64,000 bases of DNA from Halictus rubicundus (taxonomy: Eukaryota; Arthropoda; Insecta; Hymenoptera; Halictidae), in NCBI RefSeq assembly GCF_050948215.1, contig NC_135164.1:6825116-6889115 (forward strand), written 5' to 3'. A program made the translations under genes and the position numbers. Below, piece after piece: positions 1 to 13,300 of this stretch. Below the pieces are notes generated by a model, which saw nothing but the letters and a program-made list of their open reading frames with translations, was not told the origin of the DNA and did no database searches. Positions within the stretch are counted from its first letter, which is position 1; each line of letters opens with the position of its first letter.

Positions 1-2661
1 GGGCCATTTAACTGTACCACTTAAACGATGGTATGTCACCTAAATATCATATACTGTAATACTTTTTTAGCATGGTCAAATATTACATATTATAATACAA
101 CTACTCAAAGTTACTTTCATATAATAATAATTTACAAGTAAATTTAGGAGACATGGATAAATGACTCAACCTGTATAAAAGGTGTTTCATGAACCGAGCC
201 CATTTTTATCTCAACTACACTTTTTATAAATGTTTTCATCAATAAATTAGAATTGAAATAGTTTGCTTTAATATAACTTCTTATAGTTCTAGATTTTGAA
301 CATCTAGATCCCCAGTGTGATACGTCTGATGAGGACTTTGAATTACTTGGTTGACATTTAATCACCAATTAAAATCACTACGCAATATCAGAAAATATGT
401 ATATAATAGCTTGAATAGTTCACCGACACGCATTGAAACAAAATACCCTTATTCATTGAATATACAGTCCTGAAACGAACTAGTACTGTTCCAGTACTAG
501 GTGGTGAAAAATAAAATAATTTATACCAAATAATAAAAACATTGTATATATTAATTATATTGAAATTTTTTGGACATGAGTGATCTACACATTGTTAATA
601 TAACAATGTTAATTAAACTTTAAATGTAAACTTTGATACTAGAGTATGGTCTGCATAAAGAGATATTTTATTTTGCCTACAATGTGGTATGTACTTACCT
701 ATATGTATTAATTACACTAATATTAATTTATGCTACTTTAATTAAATAATAATAAACTCGTGTCAAATACAAATGGCTGTTACGCTGAGGGAACGCAATA
801 TATACATATTTATGTTTCTTCAAAGTATAATTGTGATATATTAATTTTTAAAGTGTTTATCGTGTTATTTTACAGTTTTGCAGCTTAAGTTCTATGTATA
901 TAAATGTGTGGAAATACTTTACACACGATCTTTTGTAATAAAATTATAAAATCATCACATATACGTTACTATTTGTTATTTGCTGACAAAACAGTCAAAT
1001 CAAAAAGCAAAGAACACTCATGTCCCTAAAATGTTTTTGCCTTCTTTAGCAAATAATGGGCACAAGAGCCTTGATGTGCACTAATGTACAATAGAATTTG
1101 AAATGTGTTCAGGGAGCAAGAGTGAATTTTTAAATTCTCATATTTTTAATTCAAATTCATTATTATTTATTTTCAAGACTAACAGAAAGACTTGTACCAT
1201 TGAAACGAAAATACAGAAATTCAAAATATTAATGCCTTTAATCGATCAAATAAAAAAAATTAATATACATTTATACAGAAAGGGGGAAAATTAATATTAA
1301 TTTGTACCATATATTAATTGTATTAATAACGTGTCGAAGTGTATAACTAACTGTGTTCATAACTATCAGACATAAATTATATTTGTACATATACTCCAAA
1401 TATTCATGAAAGTTACATTGAATTGTAAGATCATTCTTGGTTCGAAGTTCAATGTAATTATCAAATTTTATATAATGTAACTGTTTCTAAACCTGCTTGA
1501 AAAATTATTTTATTGTTATGTTACTACGCGTGACTAGTTGAATATATTAACATTATAATGAGATCTATTCGAATCGAATATAAATATATCTACAGTTTTA
1601 TAAAATTTATTAAAAAATGATACAAATTATTGATTAGTCCCCAGTTTCCTAAACACTTGTTATGACTATATACATATATATATATATATAAATAAACTTA
1701 ATCGATTATGTGATATAATTGAATAAACATACAATTTTAAATATTAGACTACTTTTCAATAAACGAATATTTTATAGTATGATATATATTTAAGATAAAA
1801 ATTTTGGCAGCACTTTACGAGCGACGAACTGTATTTATTTAAACCTCATAAGATTTTCTGTATTCCAAAGTTTGTGTAATAAAATGAATTTTGAAATGTC
1901 CAAGTAATATTGTCATACTGAATTATAAGACCTCATAATTATAGTTGTAAGAGACTATTTTATTCGCATGTATTCGGTACAGTATTTCGGTATTATAAAA
2001 TAAGAATTTACTATGTTTATTACATTCGTAGGACATATTTTTAATTCGTACTTATAAAATAATACTGTTTTATTCGAGTTGTTTCTAATAGCGTACATTT
2101 TATTTTAATTACAGTACAATTCATTAGTTCCAAAGAACATGTACATATATACCTATATGTTAAGAAATTCATTGAAATTGAAATTGTTCAAACTTGCATT
2201 GTATTCTTCATATGTACTATCATCAATGTATACAAGTATAAACCATTATATACGAATATTTTTCTTTTAACGTTTACACGTTACTATTAGACGATCATTT
2301 AAAAAATAAATATCTAGTATTCACATTTGCATAAGAAACTCATATTACTTAAAAATCATATCCTAGTTTAATTTTGTATACACCACATGCATTCAATTAC
2401 AATTGTTAACGCGTAATGCACACAAGTGTATATAAATCTTGTACTCGCACGTCTACTGTTAATGACGTAGAAAAATTGATATTTCAAGAAACAGATGCTA
2501 CTAATATTAATTATCGATTCAATGATTGCATAACATATTGAACATAATATATAAATGTAACTCATGTAACAAGTAACATTTTAATTACATTTTTAATATA
2601 CAATTTAGTGACTAGTATATCTTTGGAAAAAATATCCTAGTTTCGTTGTACAATTAAAACA
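1..2661. other. AT-rich non-coding stretch downstream of the phosphatase gene
   Basis: No reading frame here resembles a protein or has a convincing splice context. The part nearest 2661 is probably 3' UTR of the minus-strand phosphatase gene, but many TTTATT motifs (AATAAA on the minus strand) make the end undecidable. A short TA dinucleotide run lies near 1673-1690. Confidence 0.5.
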
Positions 2662-5177
2662 TCATTCAGTTTTTTTGGCCTCAGCAATTGCGAATTTACG
2701 ATCTCTTAAATTGATAACAACCACGGTAATATTGTCGGCAGAACCTCTATAAATAGAACAAAATATGTAGAGTAAAAAATTCTTCAAATAATAATAATAT
2801 TATAATACTGTTTCTAATTACCTGTAGTAACTTTGTAATGTGATACTTTTTGCCCCATAGTGTGGTTCATTTATCCGTTCTTTAATAAACGCCACAGCCT
2901 CTTCATTCGTAAAAGTATCCCATAAACCATCAGATGCCAAAACAATAAACATTGGATTATGATCGCCAAGATCAAAAGTTAGAATATCAGGATCGGCGAT
3001 TACTAATTTTTTATCCTTCAATGGATAATCCCCTAAAGCTCGAGACGTAGCTAATATACCAGCAACTCTCCACACGCCATTAAATGTTACTACACCCCCT
3101 GCTTTTTTTATCCTCCTTCGTTCTCTTTCCTAAGAATAATTTTCATTACAAACAAAACGGTGCAATTAAATAAGAAGATAAAAAATAAAAGAATTTACTT
3201 GTTGAGGTTTATGGTCGAAAGATAAAGGTATTGCGTTCCCTTTCCCGTCACACATTACGCCCCTTGAATCTCCAACATTTGCTACAATTAACTTGTTACC
3301 TTCTAACAGAGCGATCAAGGCAGTTGTACCTATAATTTAATGGAAATGTTTCCATTATTGTTTTGACAGTCAATTGAATGAAGTGATGCTAGCTTCAAAT
3401 AATTGATTACCAGCGACATCCCTATTTTTCTTAGCTGCCTTAACTAACAACTGATCAACTGCTAACACTTCGTCAGTTAGCAATTTGCCATAGTTGATTC
3501 TATTTCCATCAAGATAATTTGTAATATCTACTTTCTGTGGTTTCTCTGTTGTCCTGCATGGCCTTACCTGCAAATTTCGATACAAATGAATTAGTTGTTT
3601 AAGATTGTCATCGTTAATATTAAGATATCTATTATACCTCTCTTGTAATTGGCCTCTGTAAGCTGTCTAATTTGTCAAGTAACTCTGGATCAGTTACACC
3701 AACATTCTTCTTCATGCAGTCATCCGTTAAGGATGTACTGACTGTTTTTCGGAAAGACTTTTTACGTTCGAGATTTGCATCGTTTTTGTCTTCTTTTGAC
3801 TTTTCGTCAAATGTATCTGTTTCTTCATCTGATTGAACACGTGGTAGTCTACCAGCTAACATATCTTTCAGTTCGATCACTTTTTTGTTAATGTTTGATA
3901 TAAGGTGATCGTACGCATAATTTGCTGCAAACTGTGAAAAGAAATTTGCTCTAATTCTATTTTATGTTCGCTAATAAACAAATACATTCGCGATATTAGC
4001 ATACTATTAATATGCTATCACTAATTCTATAATAACTAAATCATTTAAATATGCATATTTAGTGCCACAATAGTCCTTTTAAATATTTTTCAACAATAAT
4101 TTAAATAATTATTCATATGTTTTTCCTATGAATAGACAGTATATACATCTATTCTATATTTAAATAAAATACACTATGTTTTTAATGAAAATACATTATC
4201 ATATTTCTAAATTGCTGCATGCTCTATTCTGTCTCCATTGAAACATTCTGTGACCTATAATACTTCTCCATTATCCTATGTAATCTAAGCAATTACAATT
4301 AAATTAAATTAACTTAAATTCAGTATAATTGTATTGCAGCCTCAAAATCTATTTTCACTTTTTATGTTTTTTTACCTTATCCTCGTTACTTTAATCTGCA
4401 ATTTTGGATGGATCATTTAAGACCATAAATATAATACTAGTTTTAATGATGCACAGTGAGTCTAATATTAAAATATGTTACACTTCATTGTAAGAAGTAT
4501 TCTGTTCGTAGATTAGTTAAGTCTCTGTAATAAGGTCAAACTATTAAGTATTGAACTTACTTCCCCACCGTGTCCATCAAATACTGCGAACAAAGATACA
4601 CCTGTGTTATTCATATCTTCGTTTATAACAAAACGATCTTCCATACGAGGCCTGTGACCTTGAACAGCATATGCAGCAATATGTCCTTGTTTTAACTCCC
4701 AACTGAGCTTCACACCATTGTTAACGGAGTCATTAACTAAAAACTGTAGTTTTGATACCTATTTAAAATGGATTATCGCATAAATGCCTTACGGTTATGT
4801 TAATCAAATTTATGATGCATTAGTTAACAAGCTTATTCTTTACATTACTTTATATGATTTACCTTTGATGTGGTACGGCCAAGTGTATATTGAATTCTTC
4901 CTAGTACTGATCGGCTCCATACATCAACTGCTTGTATGTAAAATATAATAATTGCCAAAACTGCTCCACAAATTAACACTTCTGGCTTCAGTGCATAGGC
5001 CCTCATGATTCTCCAAAAATAACCCAAAGGAGTATTTATCCCAGCATTCAATCCAGTGGGAATACCCACTGCAAACTTTGATACCAGCTTCATATGTGAT
5101 ACATAGGTCTGGTTTACAATTAAAAATATACATAAATACAAATTGCAAATATATTGCTTTGCATCAAAGCTGGACAT
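2662..5177 (-). CDS. Ppm1l: Protein phosphatase 1L-like, membrane-anchored PP2C Ser/Thr phosphatase
   Basis: Seven coding exons: 5177-4863, 4758-4561, 3931-3638, 3567-3411, 3329-3199, 3129-2822 and 2746-2662, giving 495 residues. PP2C phosphatases are Mg/Mn-dependent Ser/Thr phosphatases; vertebrate PPM1L acts at the ER and in stress-kinase and ceramide-transport control. Visible motifs are MEDR (144-147), FDGHGG (165-170), NVGDSRG (~338), [17 protein letters not shown] (~434) and ADNITVVV (~471), so the expected metal-binding acidic residues are present. A hydrophobic segment at 66-82 follows the [16 protein letters not shown] region, matching the N-terminal anchor of PPM1L. Exon 3 carries an acidic, Ser/Lys-rich insertion absent from vertebrate PPM1L as I recall it. 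The start is uncertain: an acceptor-like tract precedes codon 29, so Met29 (ATG at 5093) is an alternative. It is divergent from the DOCK gene. Confidence 0.93.
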
Positions 5178-7235
5178 TCAAGAATATGAATAGTTGAATA
5201 ATTATTAATTTAATTCAAATTAAATAACTAATTTAATTGTTTCTAATTATTCATCAGTTAAATTCAAAATTTAATCGTGGATTGGAGTTAATAATAAAGT
5301 ATTTCGTTTGTAATCGTTTGTTATCAAGTGTTGCCCAACTCTGATAGGATAATATGTTTTGAAACGACAACAATAAGGTATTACTCGTATTATAATTATT
5401 GAATCTTACCATGCGTTGTTAAACAATCGAACAACAAATGTTATTGTACCAATTTTTCTTTAAAAGTGTATGTTAGAAAAATGTGGAAGCAGTTAACTGA
5501 GACTATTTTTGAATACGAATTACGTGACACGAAAACCGTGTACCTATTAAAAATTTAACAAGCATTTCCCGTATACAATCACTTTTTAATGAGTGTTAGT
5601 AAAATTACTTTCAATCATTGTTTTGTCACCTGATACAAAATCCTGTCTTCGAGTTCGTCATCCATAATACAAAGTGCAAAACACCTTGAATCAAGCCAGT
5701 TTTGCAACGAGTTCAAGTTTTGGCGGAAAATCGACAATTATTTATTAAATCGCGTATGTGATTGAACACGAAACACACATGAATGCAACATTAATAGTTC
5801 TTCCGGATATATTCTACAGTCAATCGTTCGAAAAGTTTACAAAATCGTATTCAACCGACATTAATTTACACAATGCCTGGCACTTATGGGCACTTACAGC
5901 AGACGATACCAAATTTGAAACGTTACTACAGATTGCAGCTTAAACTCACGCCGCAATTTAATGCACGCGGCATTCTTGGTATTCTAAATATATCGGTTAT
6001 GTTACTTTTAATCAATTCTACTATTTGCCAAAATTGAAAAAGAAACACATTATTTCTATATCTCGGTATAATGCTATCTTTTTCATCTAATATGAAATTA
6101 ATAAATGCTCATTATATAACAGTATTTATATGAATAACAATTACTAAAGCATATCTACGACGCTCACGATGCATAATAAATTCTTGTATCAAATAACTTA
6201 AATATTTACTGATCGTAAAAAAATTTAGAAGAAAGGGTCAAACCTATTGTCGTTTAAAATATTTTAGAGAAAAGTAGTCTGTTTAAAATTTCTTAAACTC
6301 ATCGAAATCATGCAGAGTATGTTCTTACGCATTCAAACAAATTACTCATTATCTTAAATTTTCAAATTTTATTTCATATAATGTACAATATGTGAAATAT
6401 CGTAGTGACACAACTATTTAAAATAATATCTGGGAGTCTTTAAATAAATTATACAGTTCAAACAAGGTCGTAGCGTAAACAAAAAGGATTTTTATAGAGG
6501 CGAAACTCCACTATTTTTCAGATATATAGTCTTAAAATGGCATATGCATAGACAAGTTTGCGTGTCAAAATTTTTCGGTTACCAATTTCTAGTGCGCATG
6601 CGTCCGTAAGTAGGTCCATTATGAAAATTCACGTCAGAATTCTGTATTTACGAGCACATGCGTAGGTATCTAAAGTATACTCGTGAACATAACTTCAAAA
6701 GTATACATATACATCTCAGCTAATGGCCGAAGCAATCACAGAATTCTTAATTTTTCAATGCTGTGTGATTCAAGTTTTTCGAGTTCTATTTGCAGATGCA
6801 TGATAAACTTGAATACGAAGTTCTACCACAGACGAGATATAGTATAGACCTATCATCCAATGTATTTCTGTGGCCCACATTTTTGGGGTAACGTAACCCC
6901 ATTACCATTTTCGTGTCACGTCTTGTATTACCAATTGGAACTAAAATTTGCTGACAGCATCCTCAGTGATAGTAATTAAAATCAAAAATAGCTATATATA
7001 GTCACTGCAGTCTCGCGAATACGAGAAAATGAACGAATAATTCTAAAAACCTCTGATTTTTTGAACAGTCGATATTTCAGAACATGAGACACGAAAGTCC
7101 AATAAGATGATAGATCTATCCTTATACCTCGTCTGTGGTTCTACTTACAAACGCATGCTCAGTGGAAATTAGTTTTCAAGAAACGACGGAGTTTCATCTG
7201 TGGTGTATGTAGTCTGTGGCATAGAGTGATCAGTC
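5178..7235. other. Intergenic region between two divergent genes
   Basis: About 2 kb of AT-rich DNA separates the start codons of the phosphatase (minus) and the DOCK gene (plus). It should hold both 5' UTRs and promoters. I see no clear TATA box, coding exon or repeat; the 61-codon ORF at 5758-5943 has no supporting features. Confidence 0.5.
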
Positions 7236-7271
7236 ATGCGTTCTTACGACGTGAGTTTAGAAGCCGCGTAA
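7236..7271 (+). promoter_or_regulatory. Upstream ORF 0 of the DOCK gene (12 codons with stop)
   Basis: ATG at 7236 and TAA at 7269-7271, encoding 11 residues. It ends two bases before the next upstream ATG. A donor-like GTGAGT lies inside it near 7250, so it may not be in the mature leader; this depends on the unknown transcription start. Confidence 0.4.
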
Positions 7272-7273
7272 AT

Positions 7274-7315
7274 ATGGCCGCGGCAATAACGAGCGGTTAC
7301 CATGGTCGTGTGTAA
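7274..7315 (+). promoter_or_regulatory. Upstream ORF 1 of the DOCK gene (14 codons with stop)
   Basis: ATG at 7274 and TAA at 7313-7315, encoding 13 residues. The last A of the stop is the first base of the next ATG (TAATG), an arrangement typical of termination-reinitiation coupling. Confidence 0.5.
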
Positions 7316-7392
7316 TGAGTGCATGTGATATTTGTGATTTGTGTTCTTGTTGGTGTACGGTGATGAGATCAACGTACCATTGGCAAAGATGA
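7315..7392 (+). promoter_or_regulatory. Upstream ORF 2 overlapping the DOCK start codon (26 codons with stop)
   Basis: ATG at 7315 and TGA at 7390-7392, encoding 25 residues with several cysteines. Its stop overlaps the DOCK start as ATGA (7389-7392), in a different frame. If transcribed, ribosomes finishing this ORF stop exactly on the main start codon. Confidence 0.5.
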
Positions 7393-10300
7393 GCGAAAGG
7401 AAGTTTACTCGCGGCTTAGGTAAACCAGGCATGGCAGCTCAATTGCGAGAGACTGTCTCCCAGGTAGTACGCGAGAGTACCGTACAGGTAGGACCGCTGA
7501 CATTCTCATTTCGCTACTTTTTGCCGCTCGATCTTCGCGATCAATTTTCACTGAAACCTTGATGAACAATTTCATAATGACAATTGACACCGATAAGAGT
7601 TTGTTTTCCTTGACACTATTAGCCGATACATTCATTAGAATTTTCATTCATTATTCATGATAATTGCTGTCAACCCTGTACAAAATTCTCGCTATAAATA
7701 TTTCGAATCGAGAAATAATTAAATAAATATTTCACTAATCGACGCTGTTTGTATTGACTTTAATATACCCATGATAGACTTATTAACTAATTGTGGATTT
7801 GTTCACATGAAATTCCGTTTATTTCCACGATAATGTTATTCAGTTCGAAACATGTCTATTTATGGTAGCTAACATCGCCTTTTTAGTATTGTCCGATGAT
7901 TATTATTATTACTTCCTTGAATCAAGGATAAATTATACTCTTTTTGTACATCGTTGTTTGTCCCATTTACTATCATGACATAATAGAGATTGATAAATTG
8001 GTGTTTAACTTCTAAAGAATGTACTGGTAGAAGTTCTAATCTGCATGTGTTATGCATTACTTGAATTAACATTTAGTATGCGAATTAAATTAATATACAC
8101 GTAAGTGCTATTTTCTTTTTTATTTATCTCAGTAAAATTACTATTTATTTTCAGAGCAAACCACATTTAGTAGAACCCATAGATTTCGAAAGTTTTGTAT
8201 TAAAGAATAAAACTTTATTACAAAATGACCCTCAAAGAGAACTTCTACTTTATCCTCAGGACGACGTCTCTGTGAGTTTTCATTCACTATTTCGTATCTA
8301 TTTATCAAAATTTGCATCCGTTGTATGAGTAGATAAATTATCATGAATTCATACACAGGATGTTACCGAGGTCAGACTATACCTATAAGAATATATTGCT
8401 ATATTTTGCTGCAACATTTTCATGTTAAAGTTGTAAGTTGTTTTAATCTAATAGTTTGAAAAATATTTTTTTCCTTATAGCAAGTAGTATTGCCCAGAAG
8501 ATACCGTACTCTTACGCCAACAGTACCGCAAGTTTCAGATAATGATGAAGGAGGGGAGAATCTTCTTACAAAGGAATGTTTACGAAGTTATACATCCAAC
8601 TGGAACCTGATACATTATAAATATTCCGCTTATAGTGGAACTTATCTTGAATTGCCTAAGTATGTCTTTTACCCTTGCCATATCTGTACTCTCAGACTAG
8701 CATAAATATTATTATGTATTCCCTGTAAACAATGTTTATAAAACTATAATTGTGAATACTTTAATGGCAATGTGTGAAACTAAAAGCTATATTTTTACTT
8801 TTTTTTTTTTAGAATAGCAAAAACCGACGATTTGAAAGATGAGATATATGAAATCGATACTGAAGTAGACCAAGTTGACGAGGTAAAATATTTTGTTTTA
8901 AATACAAAGACAGCTATCTTCAAATTAATATTCTTTATTACAAAGTTTTATCTGATTGCATGATATTATTGAAGAGATAATAATTTGTTTACTGTCACCA
9001 GGAGTCAACAAAGAGTAATGGAATCACGAAAGAGGGCTATCTGATGAAAGGACCAGAAATTGGAAGCAGCGACCGAATGTTTGCACATATTGGCTCAAAA
9101 TCATTTAAAAGACGCTTTTGCCACCTTAGACAAGAAGTTGATGGCACATATATTCTCGAGTTTTTTAAAGATGAAAAAAAAGGCGAAGCAAAATTAACGA
9201 TAGTTATGGATTTTTGTACTGAAGTTGCGAGGAATCCGAAACGTGGAAGGTACTGTTTCGAATTAAGAATGAGCGGGACTCATAAATCGTATACTTTAGC
9301 GTCAGATAACGAGGCGGACATGCAGGATTGGTTATTAAAGTTGAGCTCAGTATTGCAGCATTATAAACAACAGGAAGAAAAGCGCGCTGCGTCGTTGGAA
9401 AGAGCGTGCAATACACCTCCTCCCTCGCCTCAACCTATGCAGGTATTAAACGTAAAAATAAAATATACATAGTAGATTCTTTAACATTTGTAACTTTTGT
9501 GGCTTCTGTAACAAGCCACATGCATGTTAAACATTTTATATTGGTATTTCTAGGTTTATGGAACATTGAAAGGCTTAGAGCAGAGCATGAATCCACAATT
9601 GATTAAATATTCCAGAGAAACTGATACAAGTATAGCATTAGTCAGGCGTGAAAATCGTAAACGATTGTTTAGTATTTACCCTCATATTCCACACAGTAAG
9701 CAACAGCCAGGAAGTTCGAATGAGCAGAACGTGGATCCATTCAAAGAGCAATTTGGACACAGGATTTTTGTGAAATGCGAAAGTCTTAAATTTAGATTAC
9801 AAGCACCTATAGATGAGAAGGAGTCATTGTGTCAGGTGGAACCGTATCAAACAACGCTGAGCCTTTACGATGCAAGAAATGGTAGAAAACTTGCCGAAAA
9901 TTTTCATTTTGATATCAATCATGAAGTTGTCCAAGGAATGATAAAAGAGTTGAGTCCTGTGGGTATTATGTCAGAATCTACGGATAATATAAAATTAGCA
10001 GATGATTTAAAAAATATACCTTTAGACTGGATCAAATATCCGAAACAGGTTTGTCATTTTAAATATTTATTTTATATTGTGATTATCAATGTCATTATCG
10101 TGTGAATTTTTGTATTCTAAATCCAATATGTTTTTCACGTTTATAGGCCATATTTAGTATTAGTAACCCTCATCCCGATATATTCTTGGTCGTAAGAATA
10201 GATAAAATATTACAAGGAAATATATGCCAAACTTCAGAACCATATTTGAGAGCTACAAAAGATCCACGGTTAGGTTTAAAAGTTCACAAACAAGTTAGAG

Positions 10301-13300
10301 CTTGTTGCCAAAGGTAAATTTCATTATAACTTTATCAAAAAACTATTGTAAAATTTCGATTAATGTGATTTGCATTTTTCAGACTGGGTAATTACAGAAT
10401 GCCTTTTGCTTGGGCTGCCAGACCTTTGTTTCGATTATATAGTAATGAACTAGATACGTCATCCGATTTTCCAGCAATATATAGGCAAGAAGGAAATAAA
10501 ATAAAGGATGAGGAATTGCTGAAACTTCTTTCAGAGTACAGAAAGTATATGTCAATGTAACACAAGCCAAGTTGCATACGAATGTTTACTAATGCGTTTT
10601 TTATTTTAGGCCTGAAAAACTTAGTAAATTGACTGTGATACCAGGATGGTTAAAAATAAAAATTGAGTCAATTACAGAACTACCTGAAAGTATGTATTTT
10701 ATCGATGAAATTTTCTATTCGTAATTAAACGATGAAAAGTGTCTATGTTCCTTTTCTCTTTCCAGACACACTATCTACGTCCTTAGCAGCTTTAAAGCCA
10801 TTCCCATTGCCGCCTACTTCGGAACCGACTCTTGAAGTGGCAGAGTTCGAGTGTACTTCGGAAAAAGATGTCCATCCTTATACGACATACATTAATCACC
10901 TTTACGTTTATCCCCAAACTCTATATTTCGATACTCAAAAAATATTTACGAGAGCCAGAAACATTGCATGCATCGTTGAACTACGAGACGAAGATAGTGA
11001 AAATGCTACACCTTTGAGGGTATGAGTAAACTTTGCTTTTCTTCGAACAGGTTGTCACAGTATTACTAATATTGTTCTCTCGCTTTCGATTATGTAGTGT
11101 ATATACGGAAGACCCGGTGCTCCGCTTTTATGTCTACGGGCGTGTTGCTCGGTTTTACATCACAATGCTGTTCCTTCATGGCATGAAGAAATTAAAATAC
11201 GACTGCCAACGAAACTGCATTCGAAACATCACTTGCTCTTCTCCTTCTATCACATAAGTTGTGACATGAACAAGAAAAAGGAGAACGGAGTCGAAAATTG
11301 TGTTGGTTATGCATGGTCCCCCTTACTACATAAAGGAAGGTAGGACAACAAAAAATAATTCAATCATATATTTTATATGCACTTATATTAAAAAACCGTA
11401 TATTCTCTACAGACTGAATGTGGATATGGATATGAACGTACATACTCTACCAGTAGCGACACATTTACCTCCGGGATATCTTTCAATACAGCCTCTTGGG
11501 TTAGGAAAAGGGGTAAGAATAAGGTCATATGAAATATGTGCTTTGAGAAATTTTGACAATACTTTGGAAACGCGAATTTTTTAATAATTTTAGAATGCAG
11601 GACCAGAAATCACATGGATCGATTCTCAACGACCAGTATTCACAGTAGTGTTCCAATTAATTTCCACTGTATTCACGCGCGACGTGCATTTGCATAATTT
11701 ATTTGCCCATATGGAACGAATCCTGGACACAACACAGGGAGCAATACCAGCGGATTCGGAAACATGCAAAATATTAAAAGCTGCTCATGCAGTACAGCTG
11801 GTTACTGTTATTACATTTCTTCCTACTATTTTGAACCAACTGTTCACGTTACTAACGCATACCATGAACGAAGAGGTCGGATTATTTATAATTAGAGTTT
11901 TAATACACTTCATAAATATGGTACACGAAGCTGGTAGAAAGGAAACTCTCCAAGCTTATATTAAGGTAAACATTCGTGGAAGACGAGACCGTTTATCGTC
12001 TTTAAATAATAATCAAGAATACAAACAGAATATTAATCTTGCACTGATGTATTTTATAGTTCGTTTTTGTATCGCCAACACAAGGAAACGGCAGTGTTAC
12101 AGTTCACGAACAGTTGGGAAAGCATCTTCCTACATTGTTGCAGCCTAGTAATACTGATTTTCTTGTAGTAAATAAATTTATGCACCACTCCAGCTTCTTT
12201 TTTGAAATAATGATCAAAAGTATGGCACAACATTTACTTGCAACGGGTAGAATAAAGGTGGGTAGTGTAATAGGATGTTAATCATTAACCCATAGATTAT
12301 TCGAATAAATATATCAACTAAACTGTTTACAGATGCACAGAAACGAAAGGTTCTCCAAAGAATATCATGAAAAAATCAAGAGCTTGGTAGACGTTATTAT
12401 GCCATATCTTATGACTAAATACAAAGAAATGCCCGTTGAAACACACGAGTTGAACAAAAGTCTCGCACAATTTTTGAAAGTAAGCGAATGCAAAGTCTTT
12501 GCAAAGTCTTAAGCAATAAAAATATAAACAAAGCGTTAATCAATGAAAATTTTCATAGCGATGTCTCACGTTCATGGACCGTGGATTTGTTTTCTGCCTA
12601 ATCAATTCATATATGGACAACTTTTCCCCTGGTGATCCACGTACATTACACGACTTCAAATTCACATTTCTGCAAATAATCTGTTCGCACGAACATTATG
12701 TATCCTTCAATTTGCCAATGATGCAATCACGAATCACCTCCAAAGGTAATATTATAATCACCATTATTATTATGTTCAGTATCTTCAAGTATGTAATATA
12801 ACCATTTTATGCTTTATTCAGAAGATACAGAGAGTGATCCAGAATGTGATGGTATGTTAAGTTATGTTCATACACTCCCGTCTTTATTGTGGTTTGTTAC
12901 TGTAGCCATAGTGAGTGGGAGATGCACACAATTTTTTGACATTGATCACCATCAATCACTAGATCTATAGAAAATGTTTTCATGGCATTCTTATTTGTTG
13001 CTATGCAAGCTTGGTTTATTATATCATTGAGATGCACCGAGTATCGAAGATTTTAAAAGTTAACATGATATTTCGTAATCACACTACATCTATAGTATGC
13101 TCACACTTTGTTTCACGTTATTTCAAGCATAGTATCATATAAACTGCACGATTTTATAAACATTTTATAAATATAAAATTGACAGAATAATATGAATTAA
13201 TCGATTCCTATGAAAAATCCTTTTCAGTGGCCTTGAGAATTGAAAAATGAATAAATTGTGACATAATTTTATTTTAATTTCGTTTGATATTTAATGTTTT

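Noticed and set aside
144..368. 74-codon minus-strand ORF, Ser-rich
   Set aside because: A stop lies just upstream in frame, there is no acceptor or ATG at its start, and no domain; possible but unsupported exon.
9204..9416. Minus-strand ORF inside the PH-domain exon
   Set aside because: Antisense shadow of the DOCK exon 9002-9442.
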